Positions 15,028 to 23,706 of a stretch of 39,287 bases of DNA are shown one piece after another. Positions within the stretch are counted from its first letter, which is position 1, and each line of letters starts with the position of its first letter. This stretch comes from Bacteroidota bacterium. Its GTDB lineage: Bacteria > Bacteroidota > Bacteroidia > Bacteroidales > VadinHA17. The stretch is from the NCBI GenBank assembly GCA_012729475.1, contig JAAYDB010000029.1:1-39287 (forward strand), in the 5' to 3' direction. Below the pieces are notes generated by a model that ran no database searches, had not been told where the DNA came from, and worked only from the letters and a program-made list of their open reading frames with translations. Made by a program: the position numbers and the translations under genes.

Positions 15028-16713
15028 TTAATTCCCCAATGCCTGTCTGGCTTTTTCTATATCTACGCCTGCTTTTTTAAGTTCTTCAATGTCATAATCA
15101 GCAAGGGTATACCCGCTTGCCTGTGCGTCATGGATAAATGCGTTGGTTTTGCTTTTGTTAATATTCCCTGCCCAGCTCCAGGGGATATTTTCCGTATTCT
15201 TAACAGGCTTCAATCCGCCTTTGTAACCTTTGCCCGGAGTAAGTGTTATAAACCTTCCCGCTTCTTCCGGAGATAGATATTCTTTAGGCAATAACTGCCC
15301 AGTCGCTTCATAATATTCTTTTGCCCCTTTTTCATATTCCTGATAAAGAAGGTTATATTCTGCTTCATCTTCAACAAATCCGTCTTCGTCAACAATATCC
15401 CCATCTTTAATGCCATAAGTCTTTTCATCACCAGTTAAGGCAAACTCATATATCTTTTTAGCCCGTTCATCTTTGGTAACAAAATTTATATTAGGGTCAG
15501 ATAAATCATACTTAACTCCAGCCTGTGCTAATACCCTGTCATAATCTTTAGTTGGGTCTAATAAATCTTTATTTATAGACTGAATAATAGAATAAGTTGG
15601 AGTGGTTTTGTTTGTCCCCTCTTCCCCTTGAGGTTTCATTTTGCTTATAGTTACGCTTCCCGAATCAGGGTTAGTCCCTGTTATCTCATAATCGGGGTTA
15701 CTCTGTATAAACTGCTGTGCTTTGGCAAGATTGCCTTCCCAACTTGCCTTGGCTGTGCCTGTATCGGTTTTTTCAGCAGTAAAGCTATAACTTAAATTTC
15801 CTGTAGTCGGACTGTAATTGGCACTTGATAACTTCATTCCATTTTGCTCTAATGTGGAAACAAGCTCGTTAATATCAACCTGTGGTTTTCCCTCTATTTC
15901 CTGTTTCCTGCTGAAGGTATAACCGCCGGTATTGGAGTTATATCCAGTTATTTCCATATCGGGATTGGACTGTAAAAACGCTTCAGGGTCAAATGTTTCC
16001 TGTTGCTGTTCCGTTTCCGGATAAAGTGTCTGCATAATATTCTTTGACAAATTAAAATCATTCTCAAACCTTGCCCTCTGGTCGGGGATTCCCTGTCCTA
16101 ATATCTGGTTTAAAAACTGTGTTGCAGCATCACCTAAAGACCTTTTCTTTTGCAATCTCTGCTCAAATAAAGAAAGAGTATTATCCCAGTTGACCTCTCC
16201 AGTGGGCAAGTCCTGAACAAACTTCATCAGTTCGTTAAATTCACTTATATCGGGTATCGTTTTTGATACAGTTCCACTCTGGGCTGTTTCGGGCTTTTCC
16301 TCTTTCATGGGAGCAGTAGCAGTAACAATTGATTTGCTTTCCAGTCCACCTGTCATGATTTCCTTCTTCTGCACCATACCCGCCTCATCGGGCTGTTTAA
16401 GCTCAAGACCACCTGTCATCAGCTCTTTCTGCTGAAGCATACCCATAGCCTTATCGGCAAACTGGGTAGCACCTTCAACATCTATCTTGTCAGCAGGTGG
16501 ATTGATGTTTTGCAATAGAATATCGGTCTGCTGGTTTTTAGCCTTGTCTATATCGGATAATGCAGCCTGTTGCCATTCGGTATCCCATTTCTTTTCCTGC
16601 CATTGTTTGTAGTTTTCCACAATAGCGGCTACAGTTCTCATTCTGTCCTGAAATATGTCATAAGGAGATTGCCCCGCTGCAAAAGGACTTCCTAACTGGA
16701 TTATATTAGCCAT
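15028..16713 (-). CDS. Internal virion / ejection protein, 561 aa
   Basis: GAAGGTGAACTT before ATG. Helical N-terminus rich in Gln and Lys (about 15-90), a near-duplicated LMTGGLE/IMTGGLE stretch (about 98-122), then two copies of an approximately 20-residue beta unit (QSNPDMEITGYNSNTGG and QSNPDYEITGTNPDSGS), and a C-terminal segment with PWSWAGN. No enzyme motif. Gene order between a 295-aa alanine/glycine-rich protein and the giant ejection protein parallels gp14-gp15-gp16 of T7-like phages, so it is called an ejection protein by position. Confidence 0.65.
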   Translation of the reverse strand: MANIIQLGSPFAAGQSPYDIFQDRMRTVAAIVENYKQWQEKKWDTEWQQAALSDIDKAKNQQTDILLQNINPPADKIDVEGATQFADKAMGMLQQKELMTGGLELKQPDEAGMVQKKEIMTGGLESKSIVTATAPMKEEKPETAQSGTVSKTIPDISEFNELMKFVQDLPTGEVNWDNTLSLFEQRLQKKRSLGDAATQFLNQILGQGIPDQRARFENDFNLSKNIMQTLYPETEQQQETFDPEAFLQSNPDMEITGYNSNTGGYTFSRKQEIEGKPQVDINELVSTLEQNGMKLSSANYSPTTGNLSYSFTAEKTDTGTAKASWEGNLAKAQQFIQSNPDYEITGTNPDSGSVTISKMKPQGEEGTNKTTPTYSIIQSINKDLLDPTKDYDRVLAQAGVKYDLSDPNINFVTKDERAKKIYEFALTGDEKTYGIKDGDIVDEDGFVEDEAEYNLLYQEYEKGAKEYYEATGQLLPKEYLSPEEAGRFITLTPGKGYKGGLKPVKNTENIPWSWAGNINKSKTNAFIHDAQASGYTLADYDIEELKKAGVDIEKARQALGN

Positions 16714-16726
16714 AAGTTCACCTTCT

Positions 16727-17614
16727 TTACTTTAATCCGCCAATAGCACTAACACCGCCCAATATATAATCAGCAGTTGTAGGCTCGTAATACTGCTGTG
16801 GCATATAATAAGTTCCATAATTAGCCATAGCACCCAAACCGCCTAATTGTGTAGCTAAATGCCCTGCCTGTAAATTGGCATTGGCAAGCTGTTCCTGATT
16901 GGCTATTTCAGTGTCATAGTTTGCAAGCGGACTCATTAATGATGTTCCGCTTAATGCCTTGCCTGCTACATCAGGCTGATACTGTGCATATCCCAATGCC
17001 TGTGAAACAGCGTTAGTCATTCTACCCCGTTCACTTTCGTAAAGGCTTCCCAGTGTCTGTAATGTCTTGGCATCTGCTATTGCCCTCATTTCACCTTCTG
17101 CTTTTGCCCCGACAGTAGAGGCAAGAGTTCCCCTTGTAGACTGCCCGTGTCTCAATACATCTGCTGATTTCTGTGTTGCTATGTCCGCTTCTTTTCTTAT
17201 CCCCTCATAATAAGGAGAAGTTAAAGGGTCATACTCGCCTGATAAAGTTTTTTGTATTTCACTCAATCCAGACGAATAAGCAGGGTTTTGAGTCGGGTCA
17301 TTGGCAAGCCCTGTCAGTTGGTCTAATATTCCCATGCCCTGCCCTAATAACTGCTGTCCTTCTGCACCCAATCCCTGTAAATTCACCTGCGGAGCATTAC
17401 CGCCGCAACTTCCGCCGCAACTCCCACTGCCACCTAAAAGCTGTTGCATTTGTGCTATCGCCCACTGGTTGGTAGGGTTTTCAAGTTGTATCGGCTGTTG
17501 GTCTGAAGTCTGGTAACCGCCTTTTTTCTTTTTTTTCTTTTCTTCCTGCTGGTCGGGATAACCATATATTGTCGCACCGCTTTCAGTTGTTCCTATTGGT
17601 GTCATACAAGCCAT
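16727..17614 (-). CDS. Internal virion protein, 295 aa, Ala/Gly/Gln rich
   Basis: GAGGTGGTTTAA before ATG, the site being formed by the last codons and stop of the GNAT-like gene. Lys-rich stretch (26-31), a CGGSCGG pair (65-71), then a long Ala/Gln helical region with ANANLQAGHL and a Gly-rich C-terminus (ILGGVSAIGGLK) that may insert into membrane. Composition and place match the gp14-type component of a podovirus ejectosome. No catalytic motif. Confidence 0.65.
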   Translation of the reverse strand: MACMTPIGTTESGATIYGYPDQQEEKKKKKKGGYQTSDQQPIQLENPTNQWAIAQMQQLLGGSGSCGGSCGGNAPQVNLQGLGAEGQQLLGQGMGILDQLTGLANDPTQNPAYSSGLSEIQKTLSGEYDPLTSPYYEGIRKEADIATQKSADVLRHGQSTRGTLASTVGAKAEGEMRAIADAKTLQTLGSLYESERGRMTNAVSQALGYAQYQPDVAGKALSGTSLMSPLANYDTEIANQEQLANANLQAGHLATQLGGLGAMANYGTYYMPQQYYEPTTADYILGGVSAIGGLK

Positions 17615-18046
17615 TTAAACCACCTCTTTCTCTATGATTGCATCAGTCTGAACAAATCCAAACTTTCTCTGAAATATTTCCGGCAACCTTCTTACATTGC
17701 CTACCATTTTCTTTATTCCAAACTGCCTGCATATCTCATATAAAAACTTCATTCCCTTTTTCCACAATGACGGATAATGAGGATCAATCCATACCCACTG
17801 GATATATAAAACACTGTCTATATACATCGGTGAGGCTGCGGCAGACAATACTGCACAGGCAATAATATCGCCTATACTGTTATAGGCAACAAACGGATAT
17901 ACCTTCTGGTTAACAAGTCCTGATTTCATATAGGCATAAAACTGGTCTGTGTTTGCCTCACTGTCCCATTCTTTTAACTTCTCACATATATTTGTCAGGT
18001 CATTATGGTTATAAGTAAGATAAAATTCCAACGGTTTTAATTCCAT
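17615..18046 (-). CDS. GNAT-like protein in the virion gene block
   Basis: 143 aa. Central strand VLYIQWVWIDPHYPSLWKKG (79-98) followed by a helix and the end strand MVGNVRRLPEIFQRKFGFV is the GNAT acetyltransferase pattern. The acetyl-CoA loop (Q/RxxGxG/A) is degenerate: here PSLWKKGM. T7-group phages have a GNAT-like gene at this place (gp13 region, an internal-protein assembly factor), so an assembly role may be as likely as enzymatic acetylation. Start overlaps the stop of the 55-aa gene (TAATG). Confidence 0.65.
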   Translation of the reverse strand: MELKPLEFYLTYNHNDLTNICEKLKEWDSEANTDQFYAYMKSGLVNQKVYPFVAYNSIGDIIACAVLSAAASPMYIDSVLYIQWVWIDPHYPSLWKKGMKFLYEICRQFGIKKMVGNVRRLPEIFQRKFGFVQTDAIIEKEVV

Positions 18047-18213
18047 TATTCTAAATCCTTTATCCTGTTCTCATGGTCTGATATATCGCCATACAGTGTT
18101 ATAATCAACTGCTGTAAGGCAAGGTTATACTGTCTTACAATCCTTTTTAACTCCTCGTTTTGTACATTGTTTTCATTGGGTAAGTTTGGTATGGAAGGTG
18201 TAATTCTCGGCAT
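18046..18213 (-). CDS. 55-aa coiled-coil protein between fibronectin protein and GNAT-like gene
   Basis: Starts at ATG inside TAATG of the upstream stop, behind GGGGGAGAG, and ends with TAATG of the next gene, so it is tightly coupled on both sides. Pro-rich head (MPRITPSIPNLPNENN) then one amphipathic helix (about 17-54). Likely a small virion or assembly factor. Sequence alone gives no family. Confidence 0.7.
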   Translation of the reverse strand: MPRITPSIPNLPNENNVQNEELKRIVRQYNLALQQLIITLYGDISDHENRIKDLE

Positions 18214-19970
18214 TATCTCTCCCCCTGAACGATATATTTAAAGATTGTCCCTAAATATCTAAACACATTATTGCCCATAAACTTGATTAAAAAATGCCTT
18301 CCCAGTTCATCAGGTGCTAAATGGGGTAAAACAATATCATCATCACCTGTCAATGACAGAGTTCCAATTTCCCGCCATGTGGTTTCATGGTCGCACTTTA
18401 TTGAAACAGTCATATCCCCTGCATCTTCTGTCCTGAAATAATTAAATAAGTCCAGCAACCTCTTTTTAAACACAAGCGAATTGCTTTCTGATAAATCTGT
18501 GGCTATAACAAAATATGCGTCATAAGGATAGTCAAGGTCATTATTCTCATCACCGTGCAGTTGTGAAACATAGCCTGAAATATCCCCTGTAAGCGTAATT
18601 AAAGTATTGCTCGGAGTATCACCTGATGCCGCTGTTTCCACTGCTATCCAGTCAGTATAGGTAGTTCCCCTTGCATTAGTGGCAAAAGCCCTTATCCAGT
18701 AATAGGTGTTAGAGCTAAGGTTTTCTATTGCAAGGTAAAAATCCCCTTCCTCGTAACTCCCAAGACTTTCGGTATTATTCCATGTAGCAACTTTAGTCAG
18801 TCCGTACTGGAAGCCTCTCTTATCAATAAGAACTCCGCCGTCATCTGAAATAGTTGCATTGGCTGTAAATTCATCTGAGAGAATATCTGTTGCATTATTA
18901 ATAGTAATAGTCGGATACTGTGCTAAAGTAGTATCATCATCACTTGAATAGGAATCGGAATAACCGCTGTTAGGTGCGCCAGTCTTGTAACTCCATGCCC
19001 TGTAATAGTAATGAGTTACCCTGTCTAATCCCGTATCTGAATAACTGTTGCCTGTGCCGAAATAGACCTCGTCCCCGTCAGCAACAGATGTCGGATAGCT
19101 TCCAACTTTGCGGATTATTTTAGTTTTTTCCGCCCCAGTGCCTTTAGTCCATGTCAGGTTAATCTGTGAGTCATCAACAACTGTACAGGCAAGCCCAGTC
19201 GGGGGATTTGGTTTGGTCATAAATGTAACTACATCACCATAGCCGTAACCTTTCGAGTTATGAGCATAAGCCCTGTAATAATATAATGTTGCGGGAGATA
19301 GTCCCGTAAGTGCTTTTGAGAATGTTCCCGCTGTGTAACTTCCGCCTGTATCTTCCTCTTTGTCATCTGTTACCAGCGGATTGCCAGTAGTGTTGTAGCA
19401 TATTCCTCTTTTGTCGGCATTTTCAACCCCAACATCGGTGATTTCCCCATTACCAGTAGCAGTTGTTTCTTCAACATTGGTTGCTGCATCAGTATCTACA
19501 AAAGGAATTGAGTCATAATCAATAACTACATACAACTGGGTACATCTTACATATAAAGAGCATAAAGCCTGTAATCTTACTCCGATAATCAGGTTATCTA
19601 TATCGTTCCAAGTCCATGCCAGAGATGTATCAGGGTTGGTAGTCCATTCTGCTGAATAAGACTGCCAGCCGCTTGACATATTCTGGTTGGAGTTATACCC
19701 GTAATCAGCCCCGCCAATTCTTATAAAAGGAGTGGCATAATCCCCGTCAATACCGCTACAGACTGCAACAACAGTAATCTTGTTTATAGTACCGCCGTGT
19801 ATTAAGGAATTATGATTGGGGATATAAAACCTGAAAGCCCTGTCAGAATCACCCAAAGCATAAGCAAATACATAGCTGTTAGAATAGTCAGGTGTTATAT
19901 CATCAACTCTTTTATAATAATTGTTGCTTCCTGAATAATCGGCATTCGGTCTTAATATTAATTGGCTCAT
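18213..19970 (-). CDS. Virion protein with fibronectin type III repeats, 585 aa
   Basis: AAGGTGATTAG before ATG. N-terminal beta domain (1-155, lectin-like look), then three FN3-type repeats: about 157-252 (TNVEETTATGNGEI ... GYGDVVTFMTK), 255-350 (PPTGLACTVVDDSQINLTW ... HYYYRAWSYK) and 355-450 (PTITINNATDILSDEFTANA ... TYYWIRAFATNARG), and a C-terminal domain ending FRYLGTIFKYIVQ. The YYYRAYA/YYYRAWS/YYWIRAFA strands are the FN3 signature. Position after the DNA-stabilisation protein suggests a tail or tail-surface component; FN3 units usually mediate weak binding to surface carbohydrate. Confidence 0.75.
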   Translation of the reverse strand: MSQLILRPNADYSGSNNYYKRVDDITPDYSNSYVFAYALGDSDRAFRFYIPNHNSLIHGGTINKITVVAVCSGIDGDYATPFIRIGGADYGYNSNQNMSSGWQSYSAEWTTNPDTSLAWTWNDIDNLIIGVRLQALCSLYVRCTQLYVVIDYDSIPFVDTDAATNVEETTATGNGEITDVGVENADKRGICYNTTGNPLVTDDKEEDTGGSYTAGTFSKALTGLSPATLYYYRAYAHNSKGYGYGDVVTFMTKPNPPTGLACTVVDDSQINLTWTKGTGAEKTKIIRKVGSYPTSVADGDEVYFGTGNSYSDTGLDRVTHYYYRAWSYKTGAPNSGYSDSYSSDDDTTLAQYPTITINNATDILSDEFTANATISDDGGVLIDKRGFQYGLTKVATWNNTESLGSYEEGDFYLAIENLSSNTYYWIRAFATNARGTTYTDWIAVETAASGDTPSNTLITLTGDISGYVSQLHGDENNDLDYPYDAYFVIATDLSESNSLVFKKRLLDLFNYFRTEDAGDMTVSIKCDHETTWREIGTLSLTGDDDIVLPHLAPDELGRHFLIKFMGNNVFRYLGTIFKYIVQGER

Positions 19971-19979
19971 CTAATCACC

Positions 19980-21275
19980 TTACACATAATAATCACAAAA
20001 ACACGAAATATTAACATCTTTCATCAAAAGCCATACTCCGTCTTTATAGACAATCACATAATTGTTCTCGTTGCTCTCAACAGGCAAAGCCCACATCATT
20101 TCCTTGTAATCCCTAACATAAGCCCCTCTTACCTTTTCCAGATAATCAGGCTGAATCTTATCCAGTATCTCGGTCTGTATCGGAGCAGAGATAGTTCCAA
20201 CGCCTTCCTGCTTAATCGTGTAATCACTGGCAAGATAGTACAAATTACCCTTGTCATCATTGACAACCGAGTGCATGGCTAAAAGCCCGAAACTGTCAGG
20301 TATTTCGTTATAATTAAAGTATTCAGTACCGGCAACAGGAAAGAACTGGACTTTCCCCCTGTCTTTGAAAATATACAAAATACTGTTGTAATAACCGAAA
20401 CCCTTTATTTTCCCCCTCTGCCCTATCCCGAAATAACCAACTTCACTGCCTGATACAAAATCCTCATCATTCAAGGCACTGATATATAATCCCTGTGCAT
20501 ACCAGCGGGCATCCTGGTCTAAGTACGGATACCCCAATACCAGCCTCGAATAATATTCTTTGGCAAACTTGGCCTTAGTGATACAGGTGCAGATATATAT
20601 TTTTTCCGTTGCAGCGTGAGTTATTGAGAGATTATCAACAAGCGTAACACTTACCCCTGCCTGAACAGTATTAACCTTGCCTACTTCCTCATTGGCATTA
20701 CCTTTGTCGATAATAATGACATCACCAGCCTCAAGTCCTGTTGTGGCTGCTACATTCAAAACCTTTTGTGATGCAGCACTCTCGGCATCCACTGTAGTAA
20801 CTTCTGTACTGTAACTTACCCTTACCCCGTATGGTGTGTCTAAAGGTGTAACACTTCCAGTCCCGCCCCAGACTAAAGGCAAATCGCTGTTGGGGGTCAA
20901 TACAACCTTGTCATTGAATATGCAGTAATCCCATGTATCAGCATCAGCGGCTAATTCGTACTTTTCATCTAAAGCACTTGCTGTTGTATTCCAGTGGTAG
21001 ATATGCTTTTTCGTCAATACCAGCAGATATAAGGTATTGGTAGACTCTTTGATATAGGGAACAAGATTCATTACAGGATTTCCGTCAGGAGTAACCACTG
21101 CTGCATCATTTTTGGTAAGGTAATAACTTCGCATTGGTCTGCGGTGTATCTCCCCGTCAGTCAGTACAACCTTGTCGCTGTCAGGTGTTACTGCTTCATT
21201 CAACAGTAATGACGGCACATTTTTAATTACTCCCTTTATCGGATTAGAGAATATTCCGAATGAAGTTTTAGCCAT
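19980..21275 (-). CDS. Tail-hub / packaged-DNA stabilisation protein, 431 aa
   Basis: 431 aa, starts MAKTSFGIFSNPIKGV. Beta-rich with repeated short strands (LVLTKKHIYHWN, YFGIGQRGKIKGFGYYNSILYIFKDRG, NLYYLASDYTIK) resembling the propeller/nozzle proteins of podoviruses (T7 gp12 or P22 gp10 type). Residues about 150-225 are an inserted beta module (TVDAESAASQKVLNV ... ATTGLEAGD) also found in the neighbouring 275-aa protein. Follows the adaptor gene, consistent with the tail stack order. Assignment is by context and fold pattern. Confidence 0.65.
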   Translation of the reverse strand: MAKTSFGIFSNPIKGVIKNVPSLLLNEAVTPDSDKVVLTDGEIHRRPMRSYYLTKNDAAVVTPDGNPVMNLVPYIKESTNTLYLLVLTKKHIYHWNTTASALDEKYELAADADTWDYCIFNDKVVLTPNSDLPLVWGGTGSVTPLDTPYGVRVSYSTEVTTVDAESAASQKVLNVAATTGLEAGDVIIIDKGNANEEVGKVNTVQAGVSVTLVDNLSITHAATEKIYICTCITKAKFAKEYYSRLVLGYPYLDQDARWYAQGLYISALNDEDFVSGSEVGYFGIGQRGKIKGFGYYNSILYIFKDRGKVQFFPVAGTEYFNYNEIPDSFGLLAMHSVVNDDKGNLYYLASDYTIKQEGVGTISAPIQTEILDKIQPDYLEKVRGAYVRDYKEMMWALPVESNENNYVIVYKDGVWLLMKDVNISCFCDYYV

Positions 21276-21283
21276 TATCTCTC

Positions 21284-21913
21284 CTAATACAAATCCTTAT
21301 ATGCTAAAGATTTTCTTTCTCTTTTTACCAGCGGTCTTAACAACGGATAGTCAATTCTGGAAAATATATTGAAATAATTGCCTGCATCATCTTTTAATTC
21401 CTTAGACAGACAATAATAAGCCTTAGTCAGCGTATAAAGGGCATTTCTGAATATATCTGAATAGTATCGGTCTATATTATCCACTGCATTGGTATCTACA
21501 TCATCTATTTCCTCTGATTCTGGAACATAAGCATTATAGTGAAGTGTTGCAGTATAAGTATTATCGGCAATCGGGTAAGGATACCAGAATCCCCCGTGCA
21601 TGGCAAAACAGTTCGGCTCGTCCCTGTCATCTTCATCTGTCCTTCCCGCAATCCTTTTTCGGTACTGATGCCATGTGATTTCCTCTAACGGCTTTTCATC
21701 TGTCAGGTGGATTGTCATTAACTTCCTGTAATCAGAAGGAAGGGAATAATAAACAGTTCCTGCGGTAACAGATACATTTGCCTCTATCCAGATAAAGTCA
21801 TCAGTAAGAGAGATATATTTCATAGCTGATAAAATATGCTCATCTATATCTGTTTCATTTCTGTTAAGTTCACTGTTTAAATGTGTTAAAATAGCGGCTT
21901 TGGTTATAGCCAT
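21284..21913 (-). CDS. Head-tail adaptor protein (tail tubular A / gp4 type)
   Basis: 209 aa. Begins MAITKAAILTHLNSELNR, a short helix bundle, then beta pattern YYSLPSDYRKLMTIHL (55-70), LEEITWHQYRKRIAG, a Tyr-rich strand (YPYPIADNTYTATLHYNAY) and a helical C-terminal part (FRNALYTLTKAYYCLSKEL). This is the usual layout of the phage adaptor that joins portal to tail nozzle in podoviruses. It sits directly before the nozzle-like gene. Confidence 0.7.
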   Translation of the reverse strand: MAITKAAILTHLNSELNRNETDIDEHILSAMKYISLTDDFIWIEANVSVTAGTVYYSLPSDYRKLMTIHLTDEKPLEEITWHQYRKRIAGRTDEDDRDEPNCFAMHGGFWYPYPIADNTYTATLHYNAYVPESEEIDDVDTNAVDNIDRYYSDIFRNALYTLTKAYYCLSKELKDDAGNYFNIFSRIDYPLLRPLVKRERKSLAYKDLY

Positions 21914-21925
21914 ATCATTTACCCC

Positions 21926-22753
21926 TTATCTTGTTAAGACATAATTGACTTCAGGTGAGCCTGTCCCCTGGTCTACAGGACTTGCTGTCGTTCCCGATTG
22001 CAGTTTTATATATGGCAATGCTGTCAGGGCATCTCTGATTTCCCCGTTCATGGTAATAACCTTGCTTGCAGCAACACTGGCTACACTTACATCACCAACA
22101 TCATCAGCTACAATAACATCGTTAAATGTTCCGTCAGGGGTATCACAAGCCTTAAAGGTTATAACGGCAGTAACCCACGTCGAGGGAAGGAATAAGGCTA
22201 TATCCTTGTAATGTGCTTTATCTATAACATTCGATAAACTGGCCATACATACCTCAACAACATCTTCTGTGCCTGTTTGTGCAACTGTTTCAGTAGCATC
22301 ATGGGTAAAGGCTAAATCCTCAACCATAGTCAAAGATACGCCAGATTGAATACTGTAAATGGTGTATGTTGCCTCATGGTCGCCCCCTTCATCAACAAGC
22401 ACCTGTTCACCTGCTACAAAACCAGTAGTTGCAGTAACGGCTAATACTTTTTGTTCGGCAGCACTTTCGGCATCAACAGTAGTATTAGCATCAACAGTAT
22501 GGTTATAGGTCAAATTGGTTTTAGACACAATCTTTACCCCTGCGTCAACGGAGTCAATAACAAATTCTTCTTCCCTTGCTGTGCCACGCCCGATAATTAC
22601 CCTGTCCGCTGCGGTAAAATTAGTAGTTGCTGCAACCGGTACATTCATCTGCCCTGCGGCTGCGTTATCGTCAATGGTGCTTCCTGTGGAATATACAGTC
22701 GGGAAGGCTATACTTCCCCTAACAGTCATATCATGGTCAGGAGTTCTGTTCAT
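21926..22753 (-). CDS. Virion protein built of repeated beta modules, 275 aa
   Basis: ATG within ATGA of the upstream stop. Two tandem, diverged modules of about 70 residues: STIDDNAAAGQMNVPVAATT (25-44) onward and TTVDAESAAEQKVLAVTATT (91-110) onward, each ending in a strand plus NLTYNHT or LAFTHDA. The C-terminal 110 residues are a different beta domain (DIALFLPSTWVTAVITFKAC). The same module occurs once in the 431-aa protein. A head- or tail-surface role is likely; no enzymatic motif. Confidence 0.65.
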   Translation of the reverse strand: MNRTPDHDMTVRGSIAFPTVYSTGSTIDDNAAAGQMNVPVAATTNFTAADRVIIGRGTAREEEFVIDSVDAGVKIVSKTNLTYNHTVDANTTVDAESAAEQKVLAVTATTGFVAGEQVLVDEGGDHEATYTIYSIQSGVSLTMVEDLAFTHDATETVAQTGTEDVVEVCMASLSNVIDKAHYKDIALFLPSTWVTAVITFKACDTPDGTFNDVIVADDVGDVSVASVAASKVITMNGEIRDALTALPYIKLQSGTTASPVDQGTGSPEVNYVLTR

Positions 22754-23217
22754 GATTTAATCACTTCCTTTTCTCTAATCTCCTTCAGAAGCTCATCTTT
22801 CTTGCGGTGGTATGTATCTATACCGAGTTCTTTGGCTTTTGACACAACTTCCTGATATTTGACAAGTTTAGCCTTCGGTTTAACAGTTTCGCCTTTTTCA
22901 CGGATAAGTTTTTCAAGGTATTCCTTCCGTATATTTTTGTAGTTGTTGCCTAACTCCATATCTATACCCAATTCCTTGCCTTTTTCCATTAATTGCTGTC
23001 CTTCTTCGGTAGCCTTCCAGTCAAGTTTCTTCGGGAACGGCTTATCGCTGAATTTATCAGGGTGCTTCTTCAGTTCCTCGATTACCTTCGGATCGTCGGT
23101 ATCACATACCCCGTCTACAAATACGCATAACCTTTTCTGGGAGAGGATTTTATCCCCTTCCTTAATCTGCTTGATTACCGAGTTAGGTTTGCGTGTTATC
23201 TTTGAGTAAAATCTCAT
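22750..23217 (-). CDS. Small structural-region protein with two HeH/LEM-like helix units
   Basis: 155 aa, highly charged. A beta-type N-terminus (QKRLCVFVDGVCDTD) is followed by two similar helical units: GKELGIDMELGNNYKNIRKE (about 80-99) and AKELGIDTYHRKKDELLKE (about 128-146), each with the KELGID start of HeH/LEM/SAP folds that bind DNA or protein. Placed between decoration-like and module-repeat virion genes, so a head-completion role is possible. Confidence 0.6.
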   Translation of the reverse strand: MRFYSKITRKPNSVIKQIKEGDKILSQKRLCVFVDGVCDTDDPKVIEELKKHPDKFSDKPFPKKLDWKATEEGQQLMEKGKELGIDMELGNNYKNIRKEYLEKLIREKGETVKPKAKLVKYQEVVSKAKELGIDTYHRKKDELLKEIREKEVIKS

Positions 23218-23245
23218 CTATTATCACCTTCTTAAAATAAAGTTA

Positions 23246-23264
23246 GGGGCAGTTTGCCTGCCCC
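23246..23264. other. Intercistronic hairpin GGGGCAG/CTGCCCC
   Basis: Perfect 7-bp stem with loop TTTGC in the gap after the decoration-like gene; followed on the minus strand by a loose T-rich run (AACTTTATTTT). Possible mRNA stabiliser or weak attenuator. The same arms occur at 34792-34816. Confidence 0.6.
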
Positions 23265-23271
23265 TGTGGAT

Positions 23272-23655
23272 TTATACGAGTTCAATAACCTGCACGGTAG
23301 CAGCGTGGTCGTTAGCCAGTTTCTTCCCTGTTGCAGGGGTGAGGGTCAAAACAATAGTACCTGAACTGGTCAAAAACCTTGCTACATCCTCAATCTGGAA
23401 AGCGGAGGTCTTATTCTCTACTGCGTTAAAGGTCTGTGCATCAGAAGCCCAGAACTCACTGCCAGCCCCTAAAGAGCAGACAACCGTTCCATTAGCAGCG
23501 GCAACAGTTACCAGTATCAGTATTTTCCGTCCCGCTTTGGTCGGGGTAATAGTAAAAGCCTCTGCTTTACTTGCAGTTGATTCAGTTGCGGCATCAGCGG
23601 CAAGGACTTTTACAGTATTAACTTCTAAAGTTACATTGTTACAAGATACAGCCAT
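23272..23655 (-). CDS. Putative head decoration / capsid accessory protein
   Basis: 127 aa from the ATG seven to eight bases after AAAGGAG (an upstream in-frame TTG overlaps that site and is rejected). Ala/Thr/Val-rich, all-beta pattern (FTITPTKAGRKILILVTVAAANGTVVCSL). It immediately follows the coat gene with a hairpin between, the usual place of a capsid decoration protein. No sequence family recognised. Confidence 0.65.
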   Translation of the reverse strand: MAVSCNNVTLEVNTVKVLAADAATESTASKAEAFTITPTKAGRKILILVTVAAANGTVVCSLGAGSEFWASDAQTFNAVENKTSAFQIEDVARFLTSSGTIVLTLTPATGKKLANDHAATVQVIELV

Positions 23656-23682
23656 GATATATACTCCTTTCAAAAACTTAAT

Positions 23683-23700
23683 GGGGAGCAGAAGCCCCCC
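23683..23700 (-). other. Intercistronic hairpin after the coat gene
   Basis: Minus-strand stem GGGGGGC/GCTCCCC with loop TTCT and one G-U pair, followed by ATTAAGTTTTTG. Weak terminator or RNA stabiliser that could set the coat-to-decoration ratio. Confidence 0.5.
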
Positions 23701-23706
23701 GCTAAT

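Noticed and set aside
17173-17475. Plus-strand ORF opposite the 295-aa internal protein gene
   Set aside because: No ribosome site, lies wholly over a well-supported minus gene with virion-like sequence; a reading-frame shadow.
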